A stretch of DNA of 64,000 nt from Mediterranea massiliensis (GCA_015060685.1 SUXZ01000005.1:62001-126000); one strand, 5' to 3'. Counted from the first letter of the stretch, positions 9,214 through 19,130 are shown. Notes: a model not told the origin generated them from the letters alone. Numbers and translations: made by a program.

Positions 9214-11583
9214 TTACTCACTTTTCACCACATCGGCCGGATTGATATTCGCAGCCTTGCGTATTTGCCAGAATAGCGTGCCGAGCGAAATAAGTGCCAC
9301 AAGCAACAAGGCAATGACAAAGATGCCAATACCTATTGGAGCCTTCACTACAAAGTCGGCGGTATATTGGTAAATCAAGTAATAAGCAATAGGAGTAGCC
9401 ACAATGAAGGCAATGCCCAACACCACAATGTATTTGCGGAAGAGCAAGCGATACAAATCCTTCATGCCGGCACCATTCACCTTGCGAATGCCAATCTCGC
9501 GGTAGCGTTGACGGATGTCGAACAACGAAATGCCAAACAAGCCAAGACACGAAATGATGATGGCAATTACGGCAAAGAGAATATAAATGATGGCAATGAT
9601 GCGATCGTTCTTATATAATGCTTTAACATCGTTTTCCAACAGCGTATAGTCGAAATCGGCAGAACCATACAACTCCATATTCAGTTTGCCAAGAAAATCT
9701 ATCAGATTGCTCAATTGCCCAGACGAATAGGCTATCAGACAACCATCCATCGGAATAAACGGCATGACCTCTTTCTCCCTAACTTGAAAAATCATTGGTT
9801 TTGCTCCTTCCGCAAGGTGCCTGGGATAGAAGTTTTCAATCACAGCACGAATGGGCAAAGCTTCAGCATGTGGTTGTGTTGCTTTGTAGCTCTCTATTAT
9901 CTTTCCGTCCTTGCGGGTAGTGTAGCCAAGTACTTTCATTGCAGCTTCATTCACCACATACTGCAAGCCTTCGTAGAATCCTTCATCCTCACTCGTTTCA
10001 GGCAACTTCCCATCAATAAAACGCAGATTGAACATCTTGAAAAAATCGGGTGTGACATAGCTGAAATATAATACACATTCTTCTCCCCAGTCGTTGATAT
10101 ATGTTTGTCCCCACATGCCAGATTCAAAAATCAAACTTGGCTCAAAATATTCAACAATAGGGTTTCCGCAAATCTTTTCCATTAAGACCTCTTTATTGGC
10201 AAGTCCGTGAAATGGATTATCGCTTTGTTCCTTTATGACATTGGTAGTCACTCTCCCTAAATGTGGAATCATTATACGCTCGGTACGGAATCCTGGATTT
10301 GTATTTACCAATAGGGATAGTTGCTTGTTGAAATAGAGTGCTAATACAGTAAGTAGGAATGTAAAGACATATTGAATGCAAAGTAGTATTATACGGTTGC
10401 GTACCGACTGACGACCACTACCAATACTTCGTAACGAAACAATGGGACGCGAAAAACAACTCTTGAAAAAGGGATAGAGACTGGTCAGCATAGGAAGTAG
10501 CAACAGAATACCACCAAAAAGCCAACCATCGAAACGAGTATATTCAAAGGAGAGTCCTAACAATCGGTTGATGGGAACATGGATTACTTCCAATAGCAGA
10601 CTAGCAAAAAACAAGGCGGCCATAATCAGCAATAAGTTTTCCGACCAAATATGCCAGAACAATTCTATTTTGCCAATGCCGAATATCTTTCGCAAGCCAT
10701 ATTCCTTTTGTCGTTTTTGCATGCAAATCAGGTAAAGGTTGACAAAATTCATGATGCCCGTTAGCAATATCACAATACAGATTCCTATCAAGATGCCAAG
10801 CTGTGCCTTATTGCCTCCTTGCAACGACATCCGATTCAGTATTGCATAATCCCAATATAGTTCCTTTATATTGGATAATGAATAGTAGTAGGGAGGTATA
10901 TCCTTGTTGGAATTGTCGTAATGGACATCAGCTTTCATTTTCTCTTTTATTGCCTTGATGTCTGTGTTTGGAGCAAAACGCAACAATGTGGTAAAAGTTC
11001 CCGCTTGACTGAAAGTCTTATCCAATATAACACCGAAAGGAAAGATGCTTTTATTTGGATTGTCGCGAATTACACCAGTTACCACTACCTCTTTATTTGT
11101 ATTGGTTTTGATTATTTTCCCGATAGGATTCTCTTTGGCGAATATCCTTTTTGCGCATGTTTCAGTTAGTACAGCACTGCCTGGTTGTTCCAAATGAATA
11201 CTTCCTTGTATCAGTTGGTGATTGAAAAACTCCAGATAGTTATTGTCTGCTACCAACACATTCTCAGAAAACGTTTTATCGTTATAAATAAAGTAATTAT
11301 TTTGTACGTATCTTATTTCCGTAGAAGTTTCTACCTGATATTTACTGCAATCCACATCTTTAAAGTCGATTGGATTTAAGAAAAGGCGGTCATCGTTTTC
11401 TTCTTTAATCAAAACATACACCTTTTCCCTATCCACACAGTGTGTATCTACCGTTAGTTCGCGATGGATGTAGCGCATCAGGATGATGCAGCATGCCAAG
11501 CTGAGGGCCAGCCCAAACAGGTTGATAAGGGTGTACGACTTGCTTCTGGCAAGAAAACGAATAGCGTATTGCAATGTCTTCAT
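9214..11583 (-). CDS. ABC transporter permease, MacB/FtsX family (copy B1)
   Basis: 789-residue permease, second member of pair B. It has the same ends as the neighbour at 6869-9196 (start MKTLQYAIRFLARSKSYTL; FtsX segment RQRYREIGIRKVNGAGMKDL) but different periplasmic domains. Central membrane segments include LGILIGICIVILLTGIMNFV. Seventeen bases separate it from the genes on both sides, so it is in the middle of the operon. The pattern of constant membrane ends with variable outer domains suggests duplication followed by change in what is recognised outside the membrane, with one ATPase retained. Confidence 0.88.
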   Translation of the reverse strand: MKTLQYAIRFLARSKSYTLINLFGLALSLACCIILMRYIHRELTVDTHCVDREKVYVLIKEENDDRLFLNPIDFKDVDCSKYQVETSTEIRYVQNNYFIYNDKTFSENVLVADNNYLEFFNHQLIQGSIHLEQPGSAVLTETCAKRIFAKENPIGKIIKTNTNKEVVVTGVIRDNPNKSIFPFGVILDKTFSQAGTFTTLLRFAPNTDIKAIKEKMKADVHYDNSNKDIPPYYYSLSNIKELYWDYAILNRMSLQGGNKAQLGILIGICIVILLTGIMNFVNLYLICMQKRQKEYGLRKIFGIGKIELFWHIWSENLLLIMAALFFASLLLEVIHVPINRLLGLSFEYTRFDGWLFGGILLLLPMLTSLYPFFKSCFSRPIVSLRSIGSGRQSVRNRIILLCIQYVFTFLLTVLALYFNKQLSLLVNTNPGFRTERIMIPHLGRVTTNVIKEQSDNPFHGLANKEVLMEKICGNPIVEYFEPSLIFESGMWGQTYINDWGEECVLYFSYVTPDFFKMFNLRFIDGKLPETSEDEGFYEGLQYVVNEAAMKVLGYTTRKDGKIIESYKATQPHAEALPIRAVIENFYPRHLAEGAKPMIFQVREKEVMPFIPMDGCLIAYSSGQLSNLIDFLGKLNMELYGSADFDYTLLENDVKALYKNDRIIAIIYILFAVIAIIISCLGLFGISLFDIRQRYREIGIRKVNGAGMKDLYRLLFRKYIVVLGIAFIVATPIAYYLIYQYTADFVVKAPIGIGIFVIALLLVALISLGTLFWQIRKAANINPADVVKSE

Positions 11584-11600
11584 ATCTTTATAATTTTAAA

Positions 11601-13970
11601 TTACTCACTTTTAACTACATCGGCCGGATTCTCATTGGCGGCTTTCCATACGCGGTAGCCCACACAGAGGACAATCATCAAGGTGACGGCCGCGAGGATG
11701 GCAACATATATCCACCACGAGATAGTGGTTTGTATCACATAGGTCTGTAGCCATTGCTTCATCACAGCATACCCCACACTGAATGCTACGGCTGCCGAAA
11801 GCAACAACAAGATACCATACTCCTTGGCGAATAGCCCGATGATGTCGCGAATCCTTGCGCCATGCACCTTGCGGATAGCCATCTCCTTGCGACGACGCTC
11901 GCACGTCAGGCTCACCATGGAGAAGATGCCGAACAGCGTAATGAAGATACATACACCCGAAGCAATGCCAAGCAGCTTCATCAATACACGTTCCGATTGC
12001 AAAGCTCGTTCTATATCTTCGCCAATGGTGTAGAAATCCATTGAAAGATTTTCTTCGTTCGGGTATTTCCGTTTCAAGTGGTTGGTAACGCTATCTTCCA
12101 ACACTTTCATATCCTTGATATCGGAAGTGAGGAAGCGAAGGCGGTAGTTGAATCCACCCATACCTATTTCATCGTTCGCTGAGATTATGTAAACGCCTGG
12201 AGGAGATGGGATAATTGGTGAAATCGAAATATTCTTTATTACACCACGGATGATACCAGGACCATGATAACTGGCATCTATTGATAGGCCTATTGCTTCA
12301 GTTGGTGTTATTCCCATTTGGGTAGCAAACGACTCGTTTATCCAACAACCGTTTTCAACGTTCGATTCTGCCGGTATTTCTCCTGCTACAACTTGCAAAC
12401 CATACACACGATAGGCATCATGACTGATTCTATATACGGTACCCTTTATCGTTTGTTCTTCGTCACGTTCGTTTACAAATCTAATGCTCGTACTTCCATA
12501 TATTATGGCTCTGGCATCGAAGGGGTAATGTTCCGTTTTATAGTAGTTGATGTAAGGAATCTCTTCCATTACTCCATCTATCTCTTCTGTAGGTCTTTCT
12601 GCCCACATAGTCCACCCTTCGGCCATTATTACATCTAAGTTTATGCCCATATCATCAGAATGATGCAGTTGGCGCAACTGCTTCTGTAGCGTAAAGGTGG
12701 CAAACAGCACAAAGATGCTGATAAACAGTTGCACGCCCATAGCTACCCGACGGAAGGTAAAGATGCCGCCCGATGAGGCAATGGGCAAAAGCGAAGCACG
12801 ATGCGAACGACGTTGTTGCAACAAAAGCATAACGCCCGAAAGCAACAAGGAGAGCAGTATCACCATGCCCATGTAGATAGCCGATTCGCGATAGAGGAAG
12901 CCACTGCTTTCGTCAATCTTGGCAATCTCTTTGAACGGGGCAAACAGCAGTTCGGTGATTAGCAAACCAAAACAGGTAGAAATGCCTATCAATAGTAGCA
13001 ACTCGGTCATGGTCATTCGTAGCAGGCTACCCTCACCGGCACCATGCACACGGCGAAGTGTCATTTCGCGGCGACGGATATAGAGACGGATAACGTATAG
13101 AATCAAGTAGTTGAGTAGTGCGCAAATCACCACTACCAGCCCCACTACATTGAACATGCGGATATGCTCCAGACGAATGGCATCGCTACCTCGGTTGTGC
13201 GTATAGTGTATTTCGCTGAGAGGAGCGATGGTAAGGGGATTATCGCGAAAATATTTTGTTGTTGTGCCATTACCAAGCGTACTCGTGTATTCCACTTTAT
13301 GCTGTTTCAACTTTTCATTAAAAGCCTCAACATCTGTATTCGGGAATAGTTTGATAAAGAACTTCGACAAATATATATCTTCGACATCGGGTTTGTTGTA
13401 GATGGAACTGACAACCTCATATGGGTAGTCGGTATGGTTATCACCATCTTTTAAGATTGCGCAGATTGTGAGGGCATTCGGATAACCGTTTATGGTATCA
13501 CCCAATACATCCGTAGTACCAAATAGACGCAAAGCAGCACCTTCTGTGATAGCAGCCATATCTTTAGCATAGATAAACTGGTCGGTTCCCTCCAATATTG
13601 TTAGCGGGAAAATATGGGTGTAGGCAGTGTCCACATTCAAATGAGGAACATATTCTCCATTGATATAAATTAAAGATGAAACAACAGCACAGACTTCTTC
13701 TATTTCTGGATATTGCTCTTTCAAAGGATTTATATCTCTTAAAGCATGAATATTTTCAAATTTATCAATCTTCCCTTCTTCCAAACGTCCTACTTCATAA
13801 ATGCGTTCTGCATCGGGCCAATGGGTGTCGTAGGTCAATTCATACTTCAACCAGATGCTCGACAGGGCAAAGGTGGCCAAGCCAATGGCCAACCCCACTA
13901 TGCTGATGATGCTCTGTACTTTGTACTTCAACAGGTTGCGAACGGCAACTTTCAGGTAATGTGCAATCAT
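11601..13970 (-). CDS. ABC transporter permease, MacB/FtsX family (copy A1)
   Basis: 789-residue permease and first gene of the operon. Same domain order as the copy at 3749-6112: membrane segment, MacB_PCD-like domain, three membrane segments with RRREMTLRRVHGAGEGSL, second periplasmic domain, and C-terminal FtsX block with KEMAIRKVHGARIRDI. The central membrane region is nearly identical to the A2 copy at DNA level; divergence is concentrated around residues 60-230 and 460-610. A TATTTTTG -7 box lies just upstream on this strand (13994-14001), giving a very short leader. Confidence 0.88.
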   Translation of the reverse strand: MIAHYLKVAVRNLLKYKVQSIISIVGLAIGLATFALSSIWLKYELTYDTHWPDAERIYEVGRLEEGKIDKFENIHALRDINPLKEQYPEIEEVCAVVSSLIYINGEYVPHLNVDTAYTHIFPLTILEGTDQFIYAKDMAAITEGAALRLFGTTDVLGDTINGYPNALTICAILKDGDNHTDYPYEVVSSIYNKPDVEDIYLSKFFIKLFPNTDVEAFNEKLKQHKVEYTSTLGNGTTTKYFRDNPLTIAPLSEIHYTHNRGSDAIRLEHIRMFNVVGLVVVICALLNYLILYVIRLYIRRREMTLRRVHGAGEGSLLRMTMTELLLLIGISTCFGLLITELLFAPFKEIAKIDESSGFLYRESAIYMGMVILLSLLLSGVMLLLQQRRSHRASLLPIASSGGIFTFRRVAMGVQLFISIFVLFATFTLQKQLRQLHHSDDMGINLDVIMAEGWTMWAERPTEEIDGVMEEIPYINYYKTEHYPFDARAIIYGSTSIRFVNERDEEQTIKGTVYRISHDAYRVYGLQVVAGEIPAESNVENGCWINESFATQMGITPTEAIGLSIDASYHGPGIIRGVIKNISISPIIPSPPGVYIISANDEIGMGGFNYRLRFLTSDIKDMKVLEDSVTNHLKRKYPNEENLSMDFYTIGEDIERALQSERVLMKLLGIASGVCIFITLFGIFSMVSLTCERRRKEMAIRKVHGARIRDIIGLFAKEYGILLLLSAAVAFSVGYAVMKQWLQTYVIQTTISWWIYVAILAAVTLMIVLCVGYRVWKAANENPADVVKSE

Positions 13971-13993
13971 AGAATGTATCAGTTAATTTGCGT

Positions 13994-14001
13994 CAAAAAT
14001 A
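13994..14001 (-). promoter_or_regulatory. probable promoter of the permease operon (-7 TATTTTTG)
   Basis: TATTTTTG on the minus strand fits the Bacteroidales -7 consensus TAnnTTTG and lies 23 bases before the ATG at 13970. The -33 TTTG is not exact. Confidence 0.5.
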
Positions 14002-14250
14002 GATATAACAATTATCTTTTACAATGTTATTTAATAGTAGGTGACACCTTTTAAGTTTTATTCATACTCCATTATCACTGATACGTTGCGCGTTTAGTCC
14101 GCTATTCACGAAGGATTTTTTTACGCATCGTGAAAGAATAAAAATGCAACCATAGCACTAAAAATGTTTAGTGCCTAATAAAAAATAAAACGGCGGTGCT
14201 GATTCAGTAAACGGCAGCGTCGTTTCATTAATCAGCACCGTTGATTCATA

Positions 14251-14290
14251 AAACCGCGGCGTGGTTTCAATTTTATGCAACAGCTAAACA
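14251..14290. repeat. REP-like element (AAACCGCGGCGTGGTTT module)
   Basis: Near-palindromic AAACCGCGGCGTGGTTT at 14251-14267, followed by CAATTTTATGCAACAGCTAA. A closely similar arrangement occurs at 49044-49145, with AAACCACGACGTGGTTT and AATTTTATCCAGCAGCTTAA, so this is a dispersed family. Confidence 0.6.
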
Positions 14291-14405
14291 ATTTCTTCTC
14301 AGCATATAGCGTTTTTATTACAAACAAAGGAGAGAATATTTGTGCGGGAAACAGGAGACAAGCGATTATAATAAGGAGGTGAAAAACCGAAAAGCGATGC
14401 CAAGT

Positions 14406-14437
14406 TTTGTATTTAGCCCGATTTATAGTATCTTTGC
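14406..14437 (+). promoter_or_regulatory. promoter of the acyl-CoA synthetase gene
   Basis: TTTG at 14406-14409, then exactly 19 bases, then TATCTTTGC at 14429-14437. This matches the Bacteroidales TTTG-N19-TAnnTTTG promoter and is the best full match in the window. The leader is about 20 bases. Confidence 0.8.
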
Positions 14438-14461
14438 ACCCGAATATTAAATTGATTATCA

Positions 14462-16369
14462 ATGAAAAGAACACTTGTTGATTTATTTGAATCATCCGTA
14501 AAGCAGTATGCTAACAACACCTTCCTGCTGGAAAAGACAGGAAAAGAGTTTCAACCTACAACCTACGCTGAAGTGCAGAAGAAGGTGTACCAATTAGGTG
14601 CCGGCTTGCAAGCATTGGGTGTAAAGAAAGGCGACACAATGGCTCTTCTGAGCGAAGGACGCAACATGTGGATTATCGGCGAATTGGCCATGTTCTATGC
14701 CGGCGCCATCAACGTGCCCCTGTCCATCAAATTGGAAGAGAGCAACGATTTGCTTTTCCGCCTGATTCACGGCGAAGTGAAATACATCATGGTTTCTGGC
14801 ACACAACTGAAGAAGGTGCGCCTCATCAAAGAACAACTTCCTAACGTAGAGAAGATTATCGTATTCGACGAGATGCCTGCCTACGAAGAAAAGGAAATCT
14901 CGCTTGCCGAAGTGCAAAAGATGGGCGACGAGTTCCTGGCTACTCACTCGATGGAAGAGTTCCTGGCCATCGGTCAATCTATCCAAAACGACGATTATGC
15001 TACCATTACCTATACATCGGGCACCACAGCCGACCCGAAAGGCGTTATCTTGACTCACCGTAACTATACTTCGAACGTTGAACAATCGCTTACCTTGGTG
15101 GACATCAACGAGCACTGGCGCACGCTGATTATCCTTCCGCTGGACCACTGCTTTGCACACGTTGTTGGTTTCTACATCATGTGCTCGGTAGGTGCAGCTG
15201 TAGCCACTACACAAGTGGGACGCACACCGTTGGAAACATTGAAGAACATTCCTCTGAATATCAAGGAGGTGAAGCCTCACTTCATCCTCAGCGTGCCGGC
15301 ATTGGCCAAGACCTTTAAGAAGAACATTGAACAGGGCATCCGCGCCAAGGGTAAGAACACCGTGAAGTTGTTCAACTTTGCATTGGCCACCGCACAACTC
15401 TATCATGGCGAAACCAATCTGGAAAGCAAGGGATGGCGCATCCTGCTGAAGCCGATAGTAAGTCTGTTCGACAAGATTCTTTTCTCGAAGGTGCGCGAAA
15501 ACTTTGGCGGCGAACTGAAGTTCTTCATCGGCGGCGGTGCGTTGCTCGACAAGGATTTGCAGAAGTTCTACATGGCAATCGGCATGCCGATGTATCAAGG
15601 ATACGGCTTGAGCGAAGCCACTCCGGTGCTTTCATCAAATGGTCCTGAAAAGTTCCGCTTGGGTTCGAGCGGCAAGTTGGTAAAACCACTTGAATTAAAG
15701 ATTTGTGACACCGACGGCAAGGAACTGCCCGTAGGCGAAAAGGGTGAAATCGTAGTGAAAGGCGAAAACGTTATGGCCGGCTATTGGAAAAACCCCGTTG
15801 CATCGGCCGAAACCGTGCGCAACGGATACCTCTACACCGGCGACTTGGGCTACATGGGCAAGGATGGTTTGCTCTATGTGCTTGGCCGTTTCAAGAGTCT
15901 GCTCATCGGTAGCGACGGCGAGAAGTATAGTCCCGAAGGAATCGAAGAGGCATTGGTGCAACACTCGCCCAGCATCGACCAGGTAATGCTATACAACAAC
16001 CAATCGAACTACACCACCGCACTGATTGTGCCCAACAAGGAGCGCATAGCAAAATACATCGAGCGTCAAGGCTTGAAACTGAATACGCCCGAAGGCAAGA
16101 AGGCAGCAGTAGCCGCTATCGAGTCGGACATCAACAAGTTCAAAAAGGGTGGCGATGCCGAATTGGCCGGTATGTTCCCCGACCGTTGGTTGCCCAGCAC
16201 ATTTGCTGTTTTGGCCGAGCCGTTTACCGAGCAGAACCAAATGATTAACAGTACGATGAAGATGGTGCGCGGCAAGATTGAAAAGGCTTATGGCGCACGC
16301 ATCGAAAGTCTCTACACCGCCGAAGGCAAGAACATCTACAACGAAGAAAACCTGAATGCGTTTGCATAA
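14462..16369 (+). CDS. AMP-dependent long-chain acyl-CoA synthetase
   Basis: 635-residue ANL-superfamily enzyme that would activate long-chain fatty acids to acyl-CoA through an acyl-adenylate. The P-loop-like AMP motif TYTSGTTADPKGVILTH lies near residues 181-197, followed by GYGLSEATPV near 380 and the YTGDLGYMGKDG segment near 460, which are the usual A5/A7 motifs. Length matches the FadD/FAA1-like group common in Bacteroidetes. It has its own promoter and is followed by a perfect 28-bp palindrome that probably ends both this transcript and that of the convergent ppk. Carrier proteins or other acids as substrate cannot be excluded. Confidence 0.88.
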   Translation: MKRTLVDLFESSVKQYANNTFLLEKTGKEFQPTTYAEVQKKVYQLGAGLQALGVKKGDTMALLSEGRNMWIIGELAMFYAGAINVPLSIKLEESNDLLFRLIHGEVKYIMVSGTQLKKVRLIKEQLPNVEKIIVFDEMPAYEEKEISLAEVQKMGDEFLATHSMEEFLAIGQSIQNDDYATITYTSGTTADPKGVILTHRNYTSNVEQSLTLVDINEHWRTLIILPLDHCFAHVVGFYIMCSVGAAVATTQVGRTPLETLKNIPLNIKEVKPHFILSVPALAKTFKKNIEQGIRAKGKNTVKLFNFALATAQLYHGETNLESKGWRILLKPIVSLFDKILFSKVRENFGGELKFFIGGGALLDKDLQKFYMAIGMPMYQGYGLSEATPVLSSNGPEKFRLGSSGKLVKPLELKICDTDGKELPVGEKGEIVVKGENVMAGYWKNPVASAETVRNGYLYTGDLGYMGKDGLLYVLGRFKSLLIGSDGEKYSPEGIEEALVQHSPSIDQVMLYNNQSNYTTALIVPNKERIAKYIERQGLKLNTPEGKKAAVAAIESDINKFKKGGDAELAGMFPDRWLPSTFAVLAEPFTEQNQMINSTMKMVRGKIEKAYGARIESLYTAEGKNIYNEENLNAFA

Positions 16370-16395
16370 AGGCAAAGCATAATGTAAAGATAAGC

Positions 16396-16423
16396 GTAAG
16401 GCGTGCCATATGGCACGCCTTAC
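16396..16423. terminator. bidirectional terminator between acyl-CoA synthetase and ppk
   Basis: Perfect 28-bp palindrome, half GTAAGGCGTGCCAT, lying between convergent genes and overlapping the ppk stop codon. Confidence 0.75.
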
Positions 16424-18480
16424 TTATTTAAATCCTTCAAATAGTCGTAGAAGGTGTATTGCGAGCGAATAGCCTCTTGTTGAGGGTTGGGCGATTTCCA
16501 TTGATGTTGCAGATGCTCGTCAACGAAACTGGCCTTTCGCTTGTCGGCCAACTGGATAGTGAGCATGCGGATAAGTTGCGCCTTGATGTCCTTATCCAAC
16601 ACCGGTGTAACGGCCTCGATGCGGCGGTAGAGGTTGCGGCGCATAAAGTCGAGCGAGCCAAGGAAAAGTTTGGGGCGTCCGTTGTTGCCGAAGTACCACA
16701 CGCGCGAGTGTTCAAGGAAACTATCCACAATGCGAGTGATGCGGATGTTCTTGCTATAAGGTTGGTTGGGTTTCAGACAACAGATGCCACGCACAATCAA
16801 GTCTATCTGCACACCGGCTTCCGAAGCCTCGTACAGACGTTCTATCATGGCAGGGTCTTGCAACGCATTCATCTTTAGGATAATTCTTCCCTCCTTCCCT
16901 GCTTTAGCCAAATCCATTTCGCGCTCAATGAGTTTGTTTAGTTCGTCTATCAAATTGAAGCGGGGAACCAACAAGCGATGGAAAACAGGATTCTTCTTTC
17001 CGCGCAATGTACGGAAAAGGTTGTGCAGGTCGTTCACAATGACGGGGTTGCAGGTAAACAAACCTAAATCGGCATAGATAAGTGCCGTCTTCTCGTTGAA
17101 GTTTCCTGTGCTGACGTATGCATAGCTGGTCAACTTGCGTCCCTGCTCATCGCGTCGGAGTACCAAAGCAACCTTGGCATGCACCTTCAGTTTTGGTATG
17201 CTGAAGATGATGTTGATACCGGCCGCCTTCATCATCTCGGCCGTTGCCAGGTTGTTCTCTTCGTCGAAGCGCGCCTTCAACTCCACGAAAACGGTCACCT
17301 TCTTACCATTTTGTGCGGCGGCAATCAATGTATTGATAACGGCCGAGTTTTCGGCTACACGGTATTGGGTCACCATAATTTCGCGCACGGTAGGGTCGTG
17401 AACGGCTTCATATAGGAAATGAATGAAGTGGTCGAAACTATGATAAGGATAGCATAGCAACAAATCCTTTTGGGCTACATAGTTGAAGATTGACTCGCGC
17501 TCGTCGAGGCAATGCAACTTCATAGGTTGCGGTTTCTTTTGTTGCGGAAGGTGTTTATTCGGATTAGGAAGAGAGCGTAAATCCTCCAAGTTCAAATGTT
17601 TATCGCCCGGCACCAACTCGCTTTTATCGATGTGGTATGCCTCCATCAGGTAGGAAAGGAAATCGTGTGGCATGGCGCGGTCGTAAACAAAACGACACAC
17701 ATCGCCAATCTTACGCTTCTTGACCTTCTTTTTTACTTGTTCGATAATCTCGTTGGTGTTGGCGGCATCGTCTATCAGAATATCGGCATCGCGCGATATC
17801 TTGATACAATAGCTGCAATCTACCTCATAGCCGGGGAAGATGACATCGAGATTGGCCTTGATGATGTCTTCGATGAACATGATGTAGTGGAACTTGCCAA
17901 TCATGGGGAGTTGGATGAAGCGCGGCACCTTGCTATAGGGCAACTTCATTACAAAGTGTCTCACGCGGTCGTTTGGCATCGTCTCTTCTTTCTTTAACAG
18001 CCTGACAGCCAGGTAAAGACGGTTGTCGCGTAAAAACGATACAACCTTATCCTTGGTTACCGGCACGGGCGAGAGATAGGGTAAAATCTCTTCGCGAAAG
18101 AAGTTGCGGATGTATGCCTGATGTTCGGGCTCCACCGTGCGACTTTGATAGAAGATGATGTGATTCTTTTTCAGTGCGGGCAAGATACTTTGCTCGTATA
18201 TCTTAATACGCATCTCCATTTGGCGATTCACCTCGTTGTTGATGGCTTCCACCAAATCGCGCGCTTGCTCTTTTGTTTCATCCTCGGAAGTAACTACACC
18301 CGATGCCACCGCTTTGTGGTCGGCCACACGGATTTTGTAGAACTCTTCGAGGTTGGAAGAGTAAATTGAAATAAAATTGATGCGCTCGTACAATGGAAGC
18401 GTATCATCCGCAGCCTCCAACAACACCCTGTAGTTGAAGGATAGCCAACTGATGTCTCGTTTAAAATACCTGCTTTGCAT
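16420..18480 (-). CDS. ppk1: polyphosphate kinase 1
   Basis: 686 residues, almost the length of the E. coli enzyme. It makes inorganic polyphosphate from ATP and can run in reverse. The N-terminus has the family start RDISWLSFNYRVLLEA. The phosphorylated histidine is in KLKVHAKVALVLRR near residue 434, and the second catalytic histidine in SFLEHSRVWYFGNNG near 590, both at the expected spacing. No exopolyphosphatase gene is adjacent; the divergent neighbour is a YfcE-like phosphoesterase. Start chosen at MQSRYFKRDISW, since the conserved N-terminal domain begins within a few residues. Confidence 0.95.
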   Translation of the reverse strand: MQSRYFKRDISWLSFNYRVLLEAADDTLPLYERINFISIYSSNLEEFYKIRVADHKAVASGVVTSEDETKEQARDLVEAINNEVNRQMEMRIKIYEQSILPALKKNHIIFYQSRTVEPEHQAYIRNFFREEILPYLSPVPVTKDKVVSFLRDNRLYLAVRLLKKEETMPNDRVRHFVMKLPYSKVPRFIQLPMIGKFHYIMFIEDIIKANLDVIFPGYEVDCSYCIKISRDADILIDDAANTNEIIEQVKKKVKKRKIGDVCRFVYDRAMPHDFLSYLMEAYHIDKSELVPGDKHLNLEDLRSLPNPNKHLPQQKKPQPMKLHCLDERESIFNYVAQKDLLLCYPYHSFDHFIHFLYEAVHDPTVREIMVTQYRVAENSAVINTLIAAAQNGKKVTVFVELKARFDEENNLATAEMMKAAGINIIFSIPKLKVHAKVALVLRRDEQGRKLTSYAYVSTGNFNEKTALIYADLGLFTCNPVIVNDLHNLFRTLRGKKNPVFHRLLVPRFNLIDELNKLIEREMDLAKAGKEGRIILKMNALQDPAMIERLYEASEAGVQIDLIVRGICCLKPNQPYSKNIRITRIVDSFLEHSRVWYFGNNGRPKLFLGSLDFMRRNLYRRIEAVTPVLDKDIKAQLIRMLTIQLADKRKASFVDEHLQHQWKSPNPQQEAIRSQYTFYDYLKDLNK

Positions 18481-18581
18481 CGTCTTTCATTCAAAAGTTT
18501 TCCCAAAAATAGGCATCTTTATCGAAAAGAAAAACTTTTTTCGCTAATTTCGCCGCATTGAACAATAAATAGAGTGTTTTT

Positions 18582-19073
18582 ATGATAAAAATAGGTCTGT
18601 TATCCGATACACACGGCTATTGGGACGAGAAATATTTGCACTACTTTGCCGAGTGTGACGAGATTTGGCATGTGGGCGATATAGGCTCGATGGAGGTAGT
18701 GGAGAAGTTGTCTGCCTTCAAACCCTTGCGTGCGGTATATGGTAATATTGACGGGCAAGATATTCGCCGTCTATATCCACAAACACTACGCTTTAAAGTT
18801 GGCGGTGCCGAAGTATTGATGAAGCACATAGGTGGCTATCCGGGAAAGTATGACCCTTCAATAGCCGGTAGCATCTTTACTCGCCCGCCAAAGTTATTCA
18901 TTAGCGGACACTCGCATATATTGAAGGTGAAGTATGACAAAACTTTGGATATGCTTCACATCAATCCGGGTGCGGCGGGTAAGTATGGTTTCCATAAAGT
19001 GCGCACATTAGTGCGTTTCGCCATCGACGAAGGAAACTTCAAAGATTTGGAAGTGATTGAATTGGCGGAATAA
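18582..19073 (+). CDS. YfcE/MJ0936-like metallophosphoesterase
   Basis: 163-residue calcineurin-like phosphoesterase of the short YfcE type, cytoplasmic. Metal-binding motifs are in order: SDTHG at residues 8-12, HVGDIG near 37-42, YGNIDG near 56-61, and GHSH near 108-111, followed by INPGAAGKYG. Family members hydrolyse phosphodiesters in vitro; the physiological substrate here is unknown. The gene stands alone, divergent from ppk, with a strong hairpin after its stop codon. Confidence 0.9.
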   Translation: MIKIGLLSDTHGYWDEKYLHYFAECDEIWHVGDIGSMEVVEKLSAFKPLRAVYGNIDGQDIRRLYPQTLRFKVGGAEVLMKHIGGYPGKYDPSIAGSIFTRPPKLFISGHSHILKVKYDKTLDMLHINPGAAGKYGFHKVRTLVRFAIDEGNFKDLEVIELAE

Positions 19074-19080
19074 GAATAAA

Positions 19081-19113
19081 GAAACGGGTGGTTGAATTTC
19101 AACCACCCGTTTC
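19081..19113. terminator. bidirectional terminator
   Basis: 16-bp perfect arms GAAACGGGTGGTTGAA and TTCAACCACCCGTTTC around a single T, between a plus-strand phosphoesterase and the end of the minus-strand GH13 gene. Confidence 0.8.
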
Positions 19114-19130
19114 TAATATATTACAATAAG

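Larger units (their letters stand above)
13971..14461. other. 491-bp gene-free region with hairpins and a REP-like element
   Basis: It separates the minus-strand permease operon from the plus-strand acyl-CoA synthetase. It holds both promoters, a GCACTAAA/TTTAGTGC hairpin near 14155-14174, a hairpin formed by AACGGCGGTGCTGATT and AATCAGCACCGTT, and an AAACCGCGGCGTGGTTT element at 14251-14267. No convincing gene was found; the antisense reading frame at 14232-14495 has no recognisable features. Confidence 0.6.

Noticed and set aside
14232..14495. 87-residue minus-strand frame over the acyl-CoA synthetase start
   Set aside because: It crosses the best promoter in the window and the REP-like element, and has no domain.
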